Positions 8,362 to 17,466 of a stretch of DNA of 64,000 bases are shown here, piece after piece. This stretch comes from Ammoniphilus resinae (GTDB taxonomy: Bacteria; Bacillota; Bacilli; Aneurinibacillales; RAOX-1): positions 124,001-188,000 of the forward strand of contig NZ_JAGGKT010000005.1 in assembly GCF_017873965.1 (NCBI RefSeq), in the 5' to 3' direction. The first letter of the stretch is position 1, and every line of letters begins with the position of its first letter. The notes beneath the pieces are model-generated. The model made no database searches and was not told the origin of the DNA. It saw only the letters and a list, made by a program, of their open reading frames with translations. Made by a program: the position numbers and the translations under genes.

Positions 8362-9429
8362 TTATTTTGCTGCTTCAATTTCCTTCAATAATTCTTCACC
8401 ATTTGGAATTTCCTTTAGGATCGATTCACGAGCAGGCATAGCCGCCTTCTTAAAGGCTTCTACATCAGATTCTACGATTTCTACCCCAGCTTTTTTCATT
8501 TCTTCATAGTATTTATCGTAATAAGTTTTATTGTACTCTACACCAAAGGCAAGGGCTTCATCTACTGCTTCTTGCAAAGCTTTTTGTTGGTCTGGTGTCA
8601 TTTGATCCCATTTTGACTTGGAAATAGCCGTTACGATAGGAACGTAATGTAATTTGGTTTTATTATAGTATTTTGCTACTTCTAAAAACTTGTCCATCAC
8701 GAATTGGTCAGGTGAAGTATCACCACCGTCCACTGTCCCCTGTTGAACAGCTAAATACACTTCTCCATATGCCATCGGTGTTGGTTGTGCTCCTAATGTT
8801 TCATACGTTTTCACATAGCCCGGTGCTTGCATAACGCGGGTTTTTAATCCTTTTACATCCTCAGGTGTTTCAACCTTTTTACTAGCAAAGATATTACGCT
8901 CGTTGGCCCAACCCCAACCTAAACCAACCAGCCCTTGATCGGACAGCATGTCCAAGAATTTATCTCCGACTTCACTTTGAAACACTTTGTTTGCTTGTTC
9001 AGCACTATCAAACAAATAAGGCAAATCGAAAATGGAGTACTCTGGATACGTATTCTCTAATGCCGCTGTTGAAACGATTAACATCCCTTGCGCACCAGTA
9101 CGAACAGATTGGATTTGCTTCACTTCTCCGCCTAACTGTGATTGTGGGAATGTGGATATTTTAATGGTTCCACCTGATTTTTCCTCGGCAAGTTGCGCCA
9201 TCTTTTCCGCGATAATTTGCCGTTCACTATCTGCAGTAAGCGTGTGACCAAGGTTTAGTTCAATCACTTCTGCTGGTTTTGATTCGCTTTTTTGATCAGC
9301 AGGAGCAGATGCATTTGCTGGCGCTGCGCTTTCTTTTCCCCCGCTGGAGGACTCCCCTCCACCACATCCGACAAGCAAGCCTGATGTAGCTACAAGTGTG
9401 ACTAAAACAGATGACATGAATTTCCTCAT
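8362..9429 (-). CDS. TRAP transporter substrate-binding lipoprotein (DctP family), second copy
   Basis: 355 residues with a lipoprotein signal (lipobox LLVGCGGG, Cys at about 22) and a Ser/Ala/Pro-rich linker before the folded domain. DctP motifs include IKISTFPQSQLGGEVKQIQS, GLKTRVMQAPGY and the EVYLAVQQGTVDGGDTSPDQ region. Its start is preceded by GGAGGGG. As with the first DctP, no DctQ/DctM genes adjoin it; instead it is followed by the isomerase and an MFS gene. It could feed a distant TRAP permease, such as the one cut by the right edge, which is speculative. Confidence 0.92.
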   Translation of the reverse strand: MRKFMSSVLVTLVATSGLLVGCGGGESSSGGKESAAPANASAPADQKSESKPAEVIELNLGHTLTADSERQIIAEKMAQLAEEKSGGTIKISTFPQSQLGGEVKQIQSVRTGAQGMLIVSTAALENTYPEYSIFDLPYLFDSAEQANKVFQSEVGDKFLDMLSDQGLVGLGWGWANERNIFASKKVETPEDVKGLKTRVMQAPGYVKTYETLGAQPTPMAYGEVYLAVQQGTVDGGDTSPDQFVMDKFLEVAKYYNKTKLHYVPIVTAISKSKWDQMTPDQQKALQEAVDEALAFGVEYNKTYYDKYYEEMKKAGVEIVESDVEAFKKAAMPARESILKEIPNGEELLKEIEAAK

Positions 9430-9663
9430 ATTTACCCCTCCGCTTTTTTATATTTATAAATTACACTCTTTGGGGGTGTGAAACCCTTGAAGTATAACCA
9501 ATAAAGCCAGTCTTTTTTAAATCGTTAGAGAAAGTTAATCGATTAAATTTTTTAATGGAAAACAGGCGAAACCTTTAGTCTATTAAAAGAGTCATGTTTT
9601 AATAATTTGAATTTTATCATATACGGTATTATTTGGTCTAGTGTTAATATTCCTTCCCAACGA

Positions 9664-9713
9664 AAAAAGAAAAAACCCAAAATCACAAGAAATGAATTTG
9701 GGTTTCTCTTTAT
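9664..9713 (-). terminator. Terminator after the aldo/keto reductase gene
   Basis: On the minus strand AAACCCAAATT, a loop, then ATTTTGGGTTTTTTC, directly after the reductase stop. The remaining 9430-9660 stretch is AT-rich promoter region for the second dctP; I see no other feature in it. Confidence 0.75.
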
Positions 9714-10643
9714 TTATCCATCAATCCCCTGTAAAACTCGGGTGCTAATGTCGCTCAACTGCTGTTGTTCATCAGCCGTCAGTTCAACTTCAACGGCTTT
9801 GACATTTTGCGTGAGATGTTTGATGTTTTGGGTGCCGACGATCGCAGACGTCATCGCTCGCTGATGTAGTAGCCAACTGATCGCGATTTCGCCAAGGGTG
9901 ACGTTTTTCGCTTCGGCCAGCCCAGTTAAGGCTTCAATCAATGGTTTCTCCTGTTCCAAATGCTCAGGAAGGAACAATCTTCTTTGCCTTCGGAAATCGG
10001 TGTCTTTGATCTGGGCTTTTCCATTGTGGTAAACGCCTGTAAGGATCCCTTTGCCTAGGGAGCTGTAACTCATGATTCCGATCGAGTGTTCCTCGCAGAA
10101 GGGAACGATCTCCTTTTCAATGCCGCGGTGAAGCAGGCTGTATTCCGGTTGGATGACGTCTATTTGCGCATACTTCACGGCTTCTCGTAATTGATCAATG
10201 GAAAAGTTAGAAACACCGATCGCCCGGATGAGCCCTTCCTCTTTTAGTTTGTTGAATTCAGAAAGGGTTTGTTCCAACTGAATCTCCTTGTTAGGCCAGT
10301 GAATATAGTAAATATCCAAATAATCCGTACCTAAACGTTTCAAACTTTTCTCCGCGGATGCTCGTACATCCTCTGGTTTCAAATGCTCCGGTGAAACCTT
10401 GGTGCTGATGATGCAGTCCTTTCGCTTCCCATCCAGTGCGGTGCGTACGACTTCCTCGGAATGCCCCTTGCCATACCCTTCTGCCGTGTCAAAGGTGTGA
10501 ATCCCAAGTTCAAACGCTTTTTGAATCGCTTCGATATTAACTTCATCGCTTTGCTTTTCCCATTGTCCGCCGCCCAATTCCCAGCATCCAAAGGTGATTT
10601 CAGATATTTCAATATTGGTCTTGCCTAGTTTCCGGTATCGCAT
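9714..10643 (-). CDS. Aldo/keto reductase
   Basis: About 309 residues, NADPH-dependent oxidoreductase with the (beta/alpha)8 fold. The catalytic tetrad is visible: Asp and Tyr in FDTAEGYGKGHSEE (about 50-55), Lys in CIISTKVSP (about 80) and His in IYYIHWPN. The C-terminal nucleotide-binding region includes AIVGTQN. The ATG at 10643 (MRYRKLGKT) follows AGGAGG by 9 nt; an upstream in-frame start is less well placed. It is followed by its own terminator and is monocistronic. It reduces an aldehyde or ketone, physiological substrate unknown. Confidence 0.92.
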   Translation of the reverse strand: MRYRKLGKTNIEISEITFGCWELGGGQWEKQSDEVNIEAIQKAFELGIHTFDTAEGYGKGHSEEVVRTALDGKRKDCIISTKVSPEHLKPEDVRASAEKSLKRLGTDYLDIYYIHWPNKEIQLEQTLSEFNKLKEEGLIRAIGVSNFSIDQLREAVKYAQIDVIQPEYSLLHRGIEKEIVPFCEEHSIGIMSYSSLGKGILTGVYHNGKAQIKDTDFRRQRRLFLPEHLEQEKPLIEALTGLAEAKNVTLGEIAISWLLHQRAMTSAIVGTQNIKHLTQNVKAVEVELTADEQQQLSDISTRVLQGIDG

Positions 10644-10725
10644 GGGCCAATTCCTCCTGTTCATTTTAAATGTTGCCAATATTTAGCATATCATTAAATG
10701 AGCAGGGGTGACAGTGTAATTTTTT

Positions 10726-10770
10726 GCTTTAGTTCGGAAAAGGGGTCAGACCCCATCACCGGGCTAAAGC
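10726..10770. repeat. REP-like palindrome with GGGGTCAGACCCC core
   Basis: A perfect GGGGTCAGACCCC (10742-10754) is flanked by the inverted pair GCTTTAG (10726-10732) and CTAAAGC (10764-10770). The core matches the ends of the 35584 and 41812 elements, and the following TAAAGCATCTAAT also resembles the interior of the 35584 copy (TAAAGCATCTGAT). Such GGGGTCAGACC ends are known from elements linked to Y1-type transposases; no transposase gene is in this window. Confidence 0.6.
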
Positions 10771-10772
10771 AT

Positions 10773-11939
10773 CTAATCCCGGCTGAAGAGATCCCGCGTG
10801 TACACTTTTTCCGCTACATCCTGGATCTCCTCGGATATCCGGTTGGCGACGATCACATCGCTGATTTTCTTAAACTCTTCAAAATCCCGGATCACCCGCG
10901 AGCGGAAGAATTCATCCTCGGCAAGGGCTGGTTCATAGACCACAACCTCGATCCCTTTGGCCTTAATCCTTTTCATCACCCCTTGGATCGCGGATTGGCG
11001 GAAATTATCCGAATCCATCTTCATCGTTAGACGGTAGATACCCACGACTTTCGGCTCTTTGGCGATAATCATATTGGCAATGTGGTCTTTTCTTGTCCGG
11101 TTAGCATCGACGATCGCGCCCATAATATTGTTCGGCACATCTTCGTAGTTCGCGAGCAGCTGCTTGGTGTCTTTTGGCAGACAATACCCGCCATAACCAA
11201 AGGACGGATTATTGTAGTGATTTCCAATCCGTGGATCGAGTCCGACACCATCGATAATTTGCTTCGTATTAAGCCCCCGCACCTCAGAATAGGAATCGAG
11301 TTCGTTGAAGAAAGCGACACGCATCGCCAGATACGTATTGGCAAAAAGCTTGATCGCCTCAGCCTCGGTGGAGTTTGTGAATAGAACAGGGATATCCTCT
11401 TTTAGGGCACCTTCCACGAGCAGGTTTGCAAAAGTTTTCGCCCGCTCCGACTGCTCGCCCACGATGATCCTTGATGGGTAAAGGTTATCGTGGAGGGCTT
11501 TGCCCTCTCTTAGGAATTCCGGTGAAAAAATAATATTTTGTGTTTCAAATTTCTCCCGTACTTTCTCCGTGTACCCCACTGGTACGGTCGATTTGATGAC
11601 CATCACCGCATCCGGGTTAATTGACAACACATTGGCGATCACGGCTTCAACGCTTCGCGTGTTGAAGTAGTTTTTTTCTGGATCATAATTGGTCGGGGTG
11701 GAGATGATCACGAATTCGGCGTCTTTGAATGCTTTGTAATTGTCGGTTGTAGCGGTTAAATGGAGTTCTTTAGTGGCTAGGAACTCCTCGATTTCCGGAT
11801 CGATAATTGGCGATTTCCGTTGGTTGATCAAGTCTACTTTTTCTTGCAATATATCAAGCGCGGTGACTTCATGGTTTTGCGCTAGCAACACGGCATTGGA
11901 AAGGCCCACATAGCCTGTTCCGGCAATGGTGATTTTCAT
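10773..11939 (-). CDS. UDP-glucose 6-dehydrogenase
   Basis: 388 residues, the length of the short UDP-glucose dehydrogenase class. It oxidises UDP-glucose to UDP-glucuronate with two NAD+. The N-terminal Rossmann motif is [11 protein letters not shown] (4-14); the catalytic Cys is in [11 protein letters not shown] (about 250), preceded by the conserved [10 protein letters not shown] region. It lies 6 bp downstream of the UDP-glucuronate epimerase gene, so both act in one pathway making UDP-GlcA/UDP-GalA for cell-surface polysaccharide. Confidence 0.95.
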   Translation of the reverse strand: MKITIAGTGYVGLSNAVLLAQNHEVTALDILQEKVDLINQRKSPIIDPEIEEFLATKELHLTATTDNYKAFKDAEFVIISTPTNYDPEKNYFNTRSVEAVIANVLSINPDAVMVIKSTVPVGYTEKVREKFETQNIIFSPEFLREGKALHDNLYPSRIIVGEQSERAKTFANLLVEGALKEDIPVLFTNSTEAEAIKLFANTYLAMRVAFFNELDSYSEVRGLNTKQIIDGVGLDPRIGNHYNNPSFGYGGYCLPKDTKQLLANYEDVPNNIMGAIVDANRTRKDHIANMIIAKEPKVVGIYRLTMKMDSDNFRQSAIQGVMKRIKAKGIEVVVYEPALAEDEFFRSRVIRDFEEFKKISDVIVANRISEEIQDVAEKVYTRDLFSRD

Positions 11940-11945
11940 GCTGGA

Positions 11946-12971
11946 TTAAACCCCCTCTCCGTAATACGTTTTATACCAACCCACAAATTTCGCAAGCCCG
12001 TCTTCAATGCTTGTTCCCGGCTTAAAGTTGATATCCCGTTCCAGGTCAGAAACGTCGGCATACGTTCTGAGCACATCCCCCGGCTGCATGTCGAGGTAGA
12101 CTTTCTCGGCTTCTTTTCCTATCAATTTTTCTAATGTATTGATAAATTTCATTAACTGAACCGGCTGGTTGTTCCCGATGTTATATATTTTGTAGGGCGC
12201 AAAGCTGGTACTGAGATCATCCTTGCTCTCATCCCACTCTGCATTCGCTTTCGGGGCGAGCGGAATCAGCTTGAAGATGCCTTCCACAATATCATCGATA
12301 TAGGTAAAATCGCGTTCCATCTTCCCATGGTTGAACACCTTGATCGGTTTTCCTTCGATAATGTTTTTCGTAAAGGAAAAATAGGCCATATCCGGACGAC
12401 CCCACGGTCCATAAACGGTAAAGAAGCGCAGTCCCGTCGTTGGAATCTTATAGAGATGACTGTATGTATGGGCCATTAACTCGTTGGACTTCTTCGTAGC
12501 GGCATAGAGACTCACGGGGTGATCTACATTATGGTTCGTGGAAAAAGGCGCCACTTTATTTCCTCCATAAACGGAACTCGATGATGCATAAAGCAAGTGC
12601 TTCACTGGATAGTTTCGCGCAGCTTCCAGGATGTTCATGAACCCGGTAAGATTCGAGTCCACGTAAGCATACGGATTTTCGATTGAGTAGCGGACTCCCG
12701 CTTGCGCCGCCAAGTTGATCACTATATCCGGTCTGTAGGTTGCGAAAATCTCGTCCACTGCTGGCTTGTCCTTCAGATCCACTTGGTGAAAGGTGAAGTT
12801 GGCGTGGTTTGGATGTTTTTGTAACTGTGCAAGTCGATCGTCTTTTAATTTAGGTGTATAGTAATTGTTCAGGTTGTCTAGGCCGATCACCTGATAGCTT
12901 TGATTGAGTAAAAGATGGGTAAGGTGGAACCCAATAAACCCGGCTGCACCAGTGACTAGTATTTTATTCAT
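11946..12971 (-). CDS. UDP-glucuronate 4-epimerase (extended SDR)
   Basis: 341 residues. The NAD-binding motif GAAGFIGFHL is near the start, the long GLDNLNNYYTP loop is typical of UDP-GlcA epimerases, the active-site Tyr-x3-Lys is in SLYAATKKSNE (about 158), and RFFTVYGPWGRPDMA is a signature of the UDP-glucuronate epimerase clade. It interconverts UDP-GlcA and UDP-GalA. It is first in the two-gene operon with UDP-glucose dehydrogenase. Confidence 0.93.
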   Translation of the reverse strand: MNKILVTGAAGFIGFHLTHLLLNQSYQVIGLDNLNNYYTPKLKDDRLAQLQKHPNHANFTFHQVDLKDKPAVDEIFATYRPDIVINLAAQAGVRYSIENPYAYVDSNLTGFMNILEAARNYPVKHLLYASSSSVYGGNKVAPFSTNHNVDHPVSLYAATKKSNELMAHTYSHLYKIPTTGLRFFTVYGPWGRPDMAYFSFTKNIIEGKPIKVFNHGKMERDFTYIDDIVEGIFKLIPLAPKANAEWDESKDDLSTSFAPYKIYNIGNNQPVQLMKFINTLEKLIGKEAEKVYLDMQPGDVLRTYADVSDLERDINFKPGTSIEDGLAKFVGWYKTYYGEGV

Positions 12972-13096
12972 ATGAGAAACTCCCTGTTTTGTCTATTAAT
13001 GTTGGGCATGGCTATGCCATTCTACCTATTTATTATAGAACATTATCGGAGTTTTGGGATTACAAATAATAGAAAAAGTGGGGACTTATACAAGTG

Positions 13097-13224
13097 GGGG
13101 TATTTATTTGTAATGGTTCCACCAATGTGAGCAGAATCTTATTTCCCGTGACCTGAACTCTATTTCCTGTGACCTGGACCCCTGATTTTGTGACCTGGAA
13201 CCTCAATTTTGTGACCTGGGGAGG
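13097..13224 (+). repeat. 128-bp direct repeat, left copy, with the 3' remnant of a NERD gene
   Basis: Matches 14228-14355 at 123 of 128 positions. It contains GTGACCTG repeated four times at about 21-25 bp intervals. Its first bases, read in frame, give G-G-I-Y-L-stop, matching the G-R-G-I-Y-L-stop end of the intact NERD gene; upstream codons (Y-T-S) are still similar. It thus looks like the end of a lost NERD paralogue plus its downstream repeat. Confidence 0.85.
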
Positions 13225-13269
13225 AAACTTGCGCCCATTTGTTGAAATAATCTGCAAAGGAGGGATTCA

Positions 13270-14244
13270 ATGGAGCAAAAGAAACGTCAAATACCTCTAT
13301 GGATTCAGGCGGATGAAGCTGTTTTGGGACGGCTTTGTCAAGATCATAAAAAAAGGTCCTCACTTAGCGAGAGTTTGAAAAAATGTTGGACTGGTTATCG
13401 TGGTGAACTCCAGCTCGACTATCATCTAAGCTTTTTGCCAAAAAGGGAGTACATTCTTTTGCCCTCGGCGCGGCTTGTTGTGGGTGACAAGGTTTGTCAG
13501 ATTGATTCCCTGGTGATCACTCCTAACGTCCTTATTATTATCGAGTCGAAAAACTTTGGCGGGGAATTGGAATATGATCAGAATCTAAACCGTCTTGTCA
13601 GGAGGTATCAAAATCAAGAGATTTCCTACTCAGATCCCATCATGCAGGCCAAAAGGCAACGAATTCTTCTCCAGCGCTGGCTTCACGAAAACAAATTTAA
13701 GCCCTGTCCAATTGACTTTCTCGTCTCTCTTGGAGATGCTACCACGCTGATTACGACTAACGGCCCGAAAGATATTTTCCGAAAGATTGCTTATGTCGAG
13801 CAAATCCCCGAAAGAATCCAAGGAATACGGCTTTCCCACAAGGAGACGAACCTATCCCCTTACTTCATGCAAAAACTTTCCGAACAACTACAAAAAGCAC
13901 ACACTCCCCCTGACTATGATCCACTTCAATATCACGGGGTTGAATCCAAGGATTTGATCACTGGAGTGAGATGCCCTTCCTGCAGTAAATTCCCAATGGA
14001 ACGAATTAAACAGGCGTGGTTCTGCTCCCACTGCTGCGCACACGATCCTGATGCACACCGCCAGGCTATTCAAGAGTATCTTTTGATTCATAGGAAGATC
14101 ACCAACAAGCAGTGCCGGGAATTCCTCGGTGTTCATTCGATTAATAAGTGTACGCGCTGGCTTCAGGAGTTGGAGTTGCCATCTGTTGGCGCAGGTCGAC
14201 ACAGAGTTTATTACAGGGATACAGGTCGGGGTATTTATCTGTAA
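13270..14244 (+). CDS. NERD-domain protein with C-terminal zinc ribbon
   Basis: 324 residues. The nuclease-related domain (about 45-165) shows the family pattern: GYRGELQLDYHL, then IDSLVITPNVLIIIESKNF with the Asp, Glu and Lys of the putative nuclease site, and YSDPIMQAKRQ. Near 230-245 is CPSC followed about 20 residues later by CSHC, a zinc ribbon, then a helical tail. The start follows AAAGGAGGG. NERD proteins are thought to act in DNA processing, but the biochemistry is poorly known. The gene is bracketed by 128-bp direct repeats, so it sits on a 1131-bp repeat-bounded unit. A second NERD gene lies at 56158. Confidence 0.85.
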   Translation: MEQKKRQIPLWIQADEAVLGRLCQDHKKRSSLSESLKKCWTGYRGELQLDYHLSFLPKREYILLPSARLVVGDKVCQIDSLVITPNVLIIIESKNFGGELEYDQNLNRLVRRYQNQEISYSDPIMQAKRQRILLQRWLHENKFKPCPIDFLVSLGDATTLITTNGPKDIFRKIAYVEQIPERIQGIRLSHKETNLSPYFMQKLSEQLQKAHTPPDYDPLQYHGVESKDLITGVRCPSCSKFPMERIKQAWFCSHCCAHDPDAHRQAIQEYLLIHRKITNKQCREFLGVHSINKCTRWLQELELPSVGAGRHRVYYRDTGRGIYL

Positions 14245-14355
14245 TGATTACACCAATGTGAGCAGGATCTTATTTCCCGTGACCTGAACTCTATTTCCTG
14301 TGCCCTGGACCCCTGATTTTGTGACCTGGAACCTCAATTTTGTGACCTGGGGAGG
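14228..14355 (+). repeat. 128-bp direct repeat, right copy
   Basis: Starts inside the last codons of the NERD gene and runs 110 bp past it, with only five mismatches to the left copy at 13097. It contains the GTGACCTG sub-repeats (one reads GTGCCCTG). The rest of the gap to 14527 holds CCATGGTTTTGACCATGG, a small palindrome at about 14444, and the AAAGGAGG site of the next gene. Confidence 0.85.
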
Positions 14356-14527
14356 GATTGGGTATTGGGTATGTTTTGCGGAGAAATCCGAGGCTGAGAG
14401 ACCCCAAAACCCCTTCAGATCCCCCCCCGCAAACAGCTTTTCACCATGGTTTTGACCATGGTAAGAGCGAAACCAGAATAATTATGATAAAATTTTAAAT
14501 ATAAACTTAACTAAAGGAGGACCAACA

Positions 14528-15265
14528 ATGAGCACATGGAAAATCATCCCCATCATGAGCGGGGAGTTCCCTAGCTTTGAAAAATCGGGTTTCACTTATT
14601 TAAGAGATTCAGGAAAAAAGATTAAGGCTCCTATTCCGGTGTGGTTGCTGCAGAATGGGGAGCGAAATATCCTGGTTGATACGGGGATTGGAGATCTGGG
14701 GTTAGTGGAAAAGTACCACTATCCGGTTATCAAACATGATCTAGAACACTCTCTGAGATCCCACAACGTCACGCCAAGCGAAATTGATCTCGTGATTTGG
14801 ACGCATCTGCATTGGGATCATTGCCAGAATGTGGAGCTTTTTGAGAATGCTAAATTCCTGGTACAAAAAACCGAGATCAAATACGCGATCTCCCCCATGC
14901 CTGTACATAGAAAAGCTTACGAGATTGGCATCAAGGGATTGAAGCCGAATTGGCTTGAGGTCATTGATCGGATTGAGGTGGTCGATGGGGACGCGGACAT
15001 CGCGGAGGGGATCAAGGTATTTCTGCATCCCGGTCATTCACCCGGTTTTCAAAGTATCTTGGTAAACGAAACGTATCTGATCGCCGGAGATAATATCCCC
15101 CTACTGGAAAATTGGAACGCAGAAAATCCGCTTGAATCGATTCCAAATGGTGTGCACGGGAATCTTGCGGATTATTACAAGACATTCCAGAAAATAAAAG
15201 AAATCGACGCCGTTGTGCTGCCTGGGCATGACTACGCTATTTTTGAGCGACCTTATTATGATTAG
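14528..15265 (+). CDS. Metallo-beta-lactamase fold hydrolase, N-acyl-homoserine-lactonase-like
   Basis: 245 residues. The dinuclear zinc motif HxHxDH is intact as THLHWDHCQN (about 92-101). Further ligands are in HPGHSPG (about 165) and AGDN (about 184), and LPGHDY lies near the end. The pattern is that of the AHL-lactonase (AiiA/AttM-like) branch. Such enzymes open lactone rings, but the branch is broad, so activity is only suggested. The start follows AAAGGAGGACCAACA. A DMT-type membrane gene follows after 10 bp, probably in the same operon. Confidence 0.85.
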   Translation: MSTWKIIPIMSGEFPSFEKSGFTYLRDSGKKIKAPIPVWLLQNGERNILVDTGIGDLGLVEKYHYPVIKHDLEHSLRSHNVTPSEIDLVIWTHLHWDHCQNVELFENAKFLVQKTEIKYAISPMPVHRKAYEIGIKGLKPNWLEVIDRIEVVDGDADIAEGIKVFLHPGHSPGFQSILVNETYLIAGDNIPLLENWNAENPLESIPNGVHGNLADYYKTFQKIKEIDAVVLPGHDYAIFERPYYD

Positions 15266-15275
15266 GAGATAAAAG

Positions 15276-15710
15276 ATGAATTGGCTATTTGCTTTGTTTG
15301 GAGTTCTCGGTGGGGTGGCCATTGGGGTACAAGCCTCGATTAATGGGGGACTTGGGAAAAAGATTGGGGCGATCGAGGGTTCATTGGTGTCCTTTGCGAT
15401 CGGCACAGTGGTGTTGCTGCTATTATTTATCTTTTTTGGAAAGGGGCAGATTCTATCGGTTGGTTCTGTGCCAAAATGGCAGCTTACTGGTGGATTGCTC
15501 GGGGCTTTCTATATCTTTATCAGTATCTTGATTGTCCCCAAGATCGGGGTTGCCACTTCGCTGATTACGGTGATTGTTGGTCAGGTGGCGATGGGTACGT
15601 TGATTGACCACTTTGGATTATTTGGCGGGCGGCAAATTCCTGTGGATTGGCAGCGAGTTTTAGCGATTGTTTTGTTGTGTGCTGCATTGTATTTTTTCTA
15701 CCGCGATTAG
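15276..15710 (+). CDS. DMT-superfamily membrane protein (DUF606/YdcZ family)
   Basis: 144 residues with four or five predicted membrane helices, the size of a DUF606 half-transporter. The N terminus has GGVAIGVQASINGGLGKKIG, the typical signature of this family. Members are small drug/metabolite-type exporters that act as dimers; substrates are mostly unknown. The gene follows the lactonase-like gene by 10 bp. Confidence 0.85.
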   Translation: MNWLFALFGVLGGVAIGVQASINGGLGKKIGAIEGSLVSFAIGTVVLLLLFIFFGKGQILSVGSVPKWQLTGGLLGAFYIFISILIVPKIGVATSLITVIVGQVAMGTLIDHFGLFGGRQIPVDWQRVLAIVLLCAALYFFYRD

Positions 15711-15751
15711 AAGAGAAATCCTGAGTTGGTGCTGTGAGGGGATGCTCCCCT

Positions 15752-16519
15752 CTACTCCAGCACCTCTCGCATTCTGCGGATAAACCACATCGAGCCAAGC
15801 CCGATTACTGCTAGGTAAAGCTCGATGATCCATAAACTTTTGATGTGTCCAGTTTGGTAAAAGGCAACCGGATAGTCGATCACCGCGTGGATGAGGATAG
15901 CATAAATGACGTAAGCGAACCTACGCCTTACAACGCCAAGCAGGACGAGCAAGGATAAAGCGATCTGCATGAAAGCAGCAAAGAATCGTTCGACGCTTGC
16001 TAGTAAATAGTAGGAACTTCCCTGGTTCAGTAAGGTTTCTTTAATCATCGCCAACTGTTCACCAGGAATTCCCCCGCCCAACGAAGATTCAAACGTCCCT
16101 TGGTTGATCATCACGGCAAACATCAGATTTGGCACCATCATCATCAACGTTAAGGCAACCGCCTCAATCCCACCCCAACCGATCCCAAAGGAAATCCCGC
16201 CTTTGTAATCGAGGTATTTTTTGAGCAACCAAGTGAACAGAACAAATCGCCCCAGCTCCTCGAAGACCCCTGCTGCCAACCCGCCATACAATCCGAATAG
16301 CCATGGGTGTCCAGGAAAATTGGGAAAGTTGGTAAACACAACAAAGTGCAAGGCCTTCTCCAAAACCTGGGTGACCACGAGAAATCCGATCGTTCCGATA
16401 ATCAGCGGCTTTACATAAATCCCTACTTTTCTCTTGTAAAACACGATCAACCCGACAAACAACACAATTGAAAAGACGATGGAAAACGCCATCGCCCCTA
16501 TTGTCATACTGCTAACCAT
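15752..16519 (-). CDS. YhfC-family intramembrane protein (possible glutamic-type protease relative)
   Basis: 255 residues with about seven membrane helices. The conserved cluster GVFEELGRF (about 95), the GGIEA segment in the next helix, and the later HAVIDYPVAFYQ (about 215) match YhfC proteins, distant relatives of CAAX-type intramembrane proteases. The putative catalytic Glu residues and His are present, but no activity is established for the family. Transcribed alone. Confidence 0.82.
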   Translation of the reverse strand: MVSSMTIGAMAFSIVFSIVLFVGLIVFYKRKVGIYVKPLIIGTIGFLVVTQVLEKALHFVVFTNFPNFPGHPWLFGLYGGLAAGVFEELGRFVLFTWLLKKYLDYKGGISFGIGWGGIEAVALTLMMMVPNLMFAVMINQGTFESSLGGGIPGEQLAMIKETLLNQGSSYYLLASVERFFAAFMQIALSLLVLLGVVRRRFAYVIYAILIHAVIDYPVAFYQTGHIKSLWIIELYLAVIGLGSMWFIRRMREVLE

Positions 16520-16624
16520 GTGAAATCCCCCCCGATTATTTTGTTGGGTGATATTTTTACCTTATTTTACCACGCGCATACTAAGAAGGGGAATGACGGG
16601 TTTCAATAGGCGGTGGATCTCCGC

Positions 16625-17100
16625 TTATCCCCTCAATCCAAGTCCAAAAGGGTACAACCCCGGAATCTCGACGGGCAACTTTCCTGTCGGGTTGAGCTCA
16701 CCAACGATAATATCTACCGCTGCATCCAAGGACTTCGGATGTGTGCTGTATGTTGCTAGGTAGGCGTCCACCTCTGGAAAGGCGGCAATGTCGTATGGAT
16801 TGCGAACGGCCACGACAATTACAGGCTTACCTGATTGCAACAAGTTCTGGACGAAATTTTGCTGTGGGCTGTCCTGTCGCACATTGGATGTGGACACAAC
16901 CACAGCATTCTGCTTTTCGGCAAGCGAAAAGACATCCGTAGATTCATTGCTAGCCAGCTCAACATTAATTCCGTACTCTTCCAAACTTTTAGCGATTCGC
17001 TTGTTCACATCCTCTCCATACCCCGTCACTAGAACTCGGCGGATTTTCTCACGATTCAAAGGAAGGTGGTATTTTTGAGCTGTGATGCGTTGTCTACACC
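16625..17100 (-). pseudogene. Glycoside hydrolase family 3 remnant (C-terminal domain only)
   Basis: The frame RITAQKYHLPLNREKIRRVL, then VTGYGED, then VAVRNPYDIAAF, and finally LPVEIPGLYPFGLGL, is the C-terminal (alpha/beta)6 domain of GH3 beta-N-acetylhexosaminidase/glucosidase proteins. The TIM-barrel catalytic domain with its nucleophile is absent: upstream of about 17100 the sequence belongs to a different gene. There is no ribosome site for this fragment. It is a truncated, presumably inactive relic. Confidence 0.75.
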
Positions 17101-17458
17101 GTAAAGGATTTGATTTTCCTTTACATTCACCGGGCTTTGATCGTCCAGGCTTTCCCCGTAAACATGGACCATAAACATCCGTCCAAACAAAAGCGAAGCC
17201 TCTCTTTTCAAAGGCTTCGCCATTTCCATGCGTCGGTATTCGGGTGGGTAAAGGGAACCATCACCTTTCCTCTTCTTCACTATAGGGAATCCCTGAAAAC
17301 AAATCTGCCAAAGTTGCCGCCCGTACCTGATCATCGGTATGGACGGGTGATTGGTCGCCATCCCGTTTGACCAGCAGTTGATCCATTTCTTCCATCTGTT
17401 TTTCAGCCAGTTTTTCCAATCCTTTTTGCAGTAATTCCTTTTGATCGTCCAAGTACAT
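17056..17458 (-). pseudogene. Unrecognised gene, apparently frameshifted
   Basis: From an ATG at 17458 with AAAGGTGGTG before it, a charged, helical N-terminal half (MYLDDQKELLQKGLEKLAEK) runs to a TGA at 17261. The next frame continues as GDGSLYPPEYRRMEMAKPLK with well-formed protein sequence to a stop at 17056. The most economical reading is one gene of about 130 residues with a single-base frameshift near 17265-17280. I do not recognise the family. It abuts the GH3 remnant, so this stretch is a small graveyard of decayed genes. Confidence 0.5.
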
Positions 17459-17466
17459 CACCACCT

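Noticed and set aside
13097-14355. Insertion sequence or transposon around the NERD gene
   Set aside because: The ends are direct repeats that include the gene's own 3' end; no transposase, no terminal inverted repeats, no target duplication.
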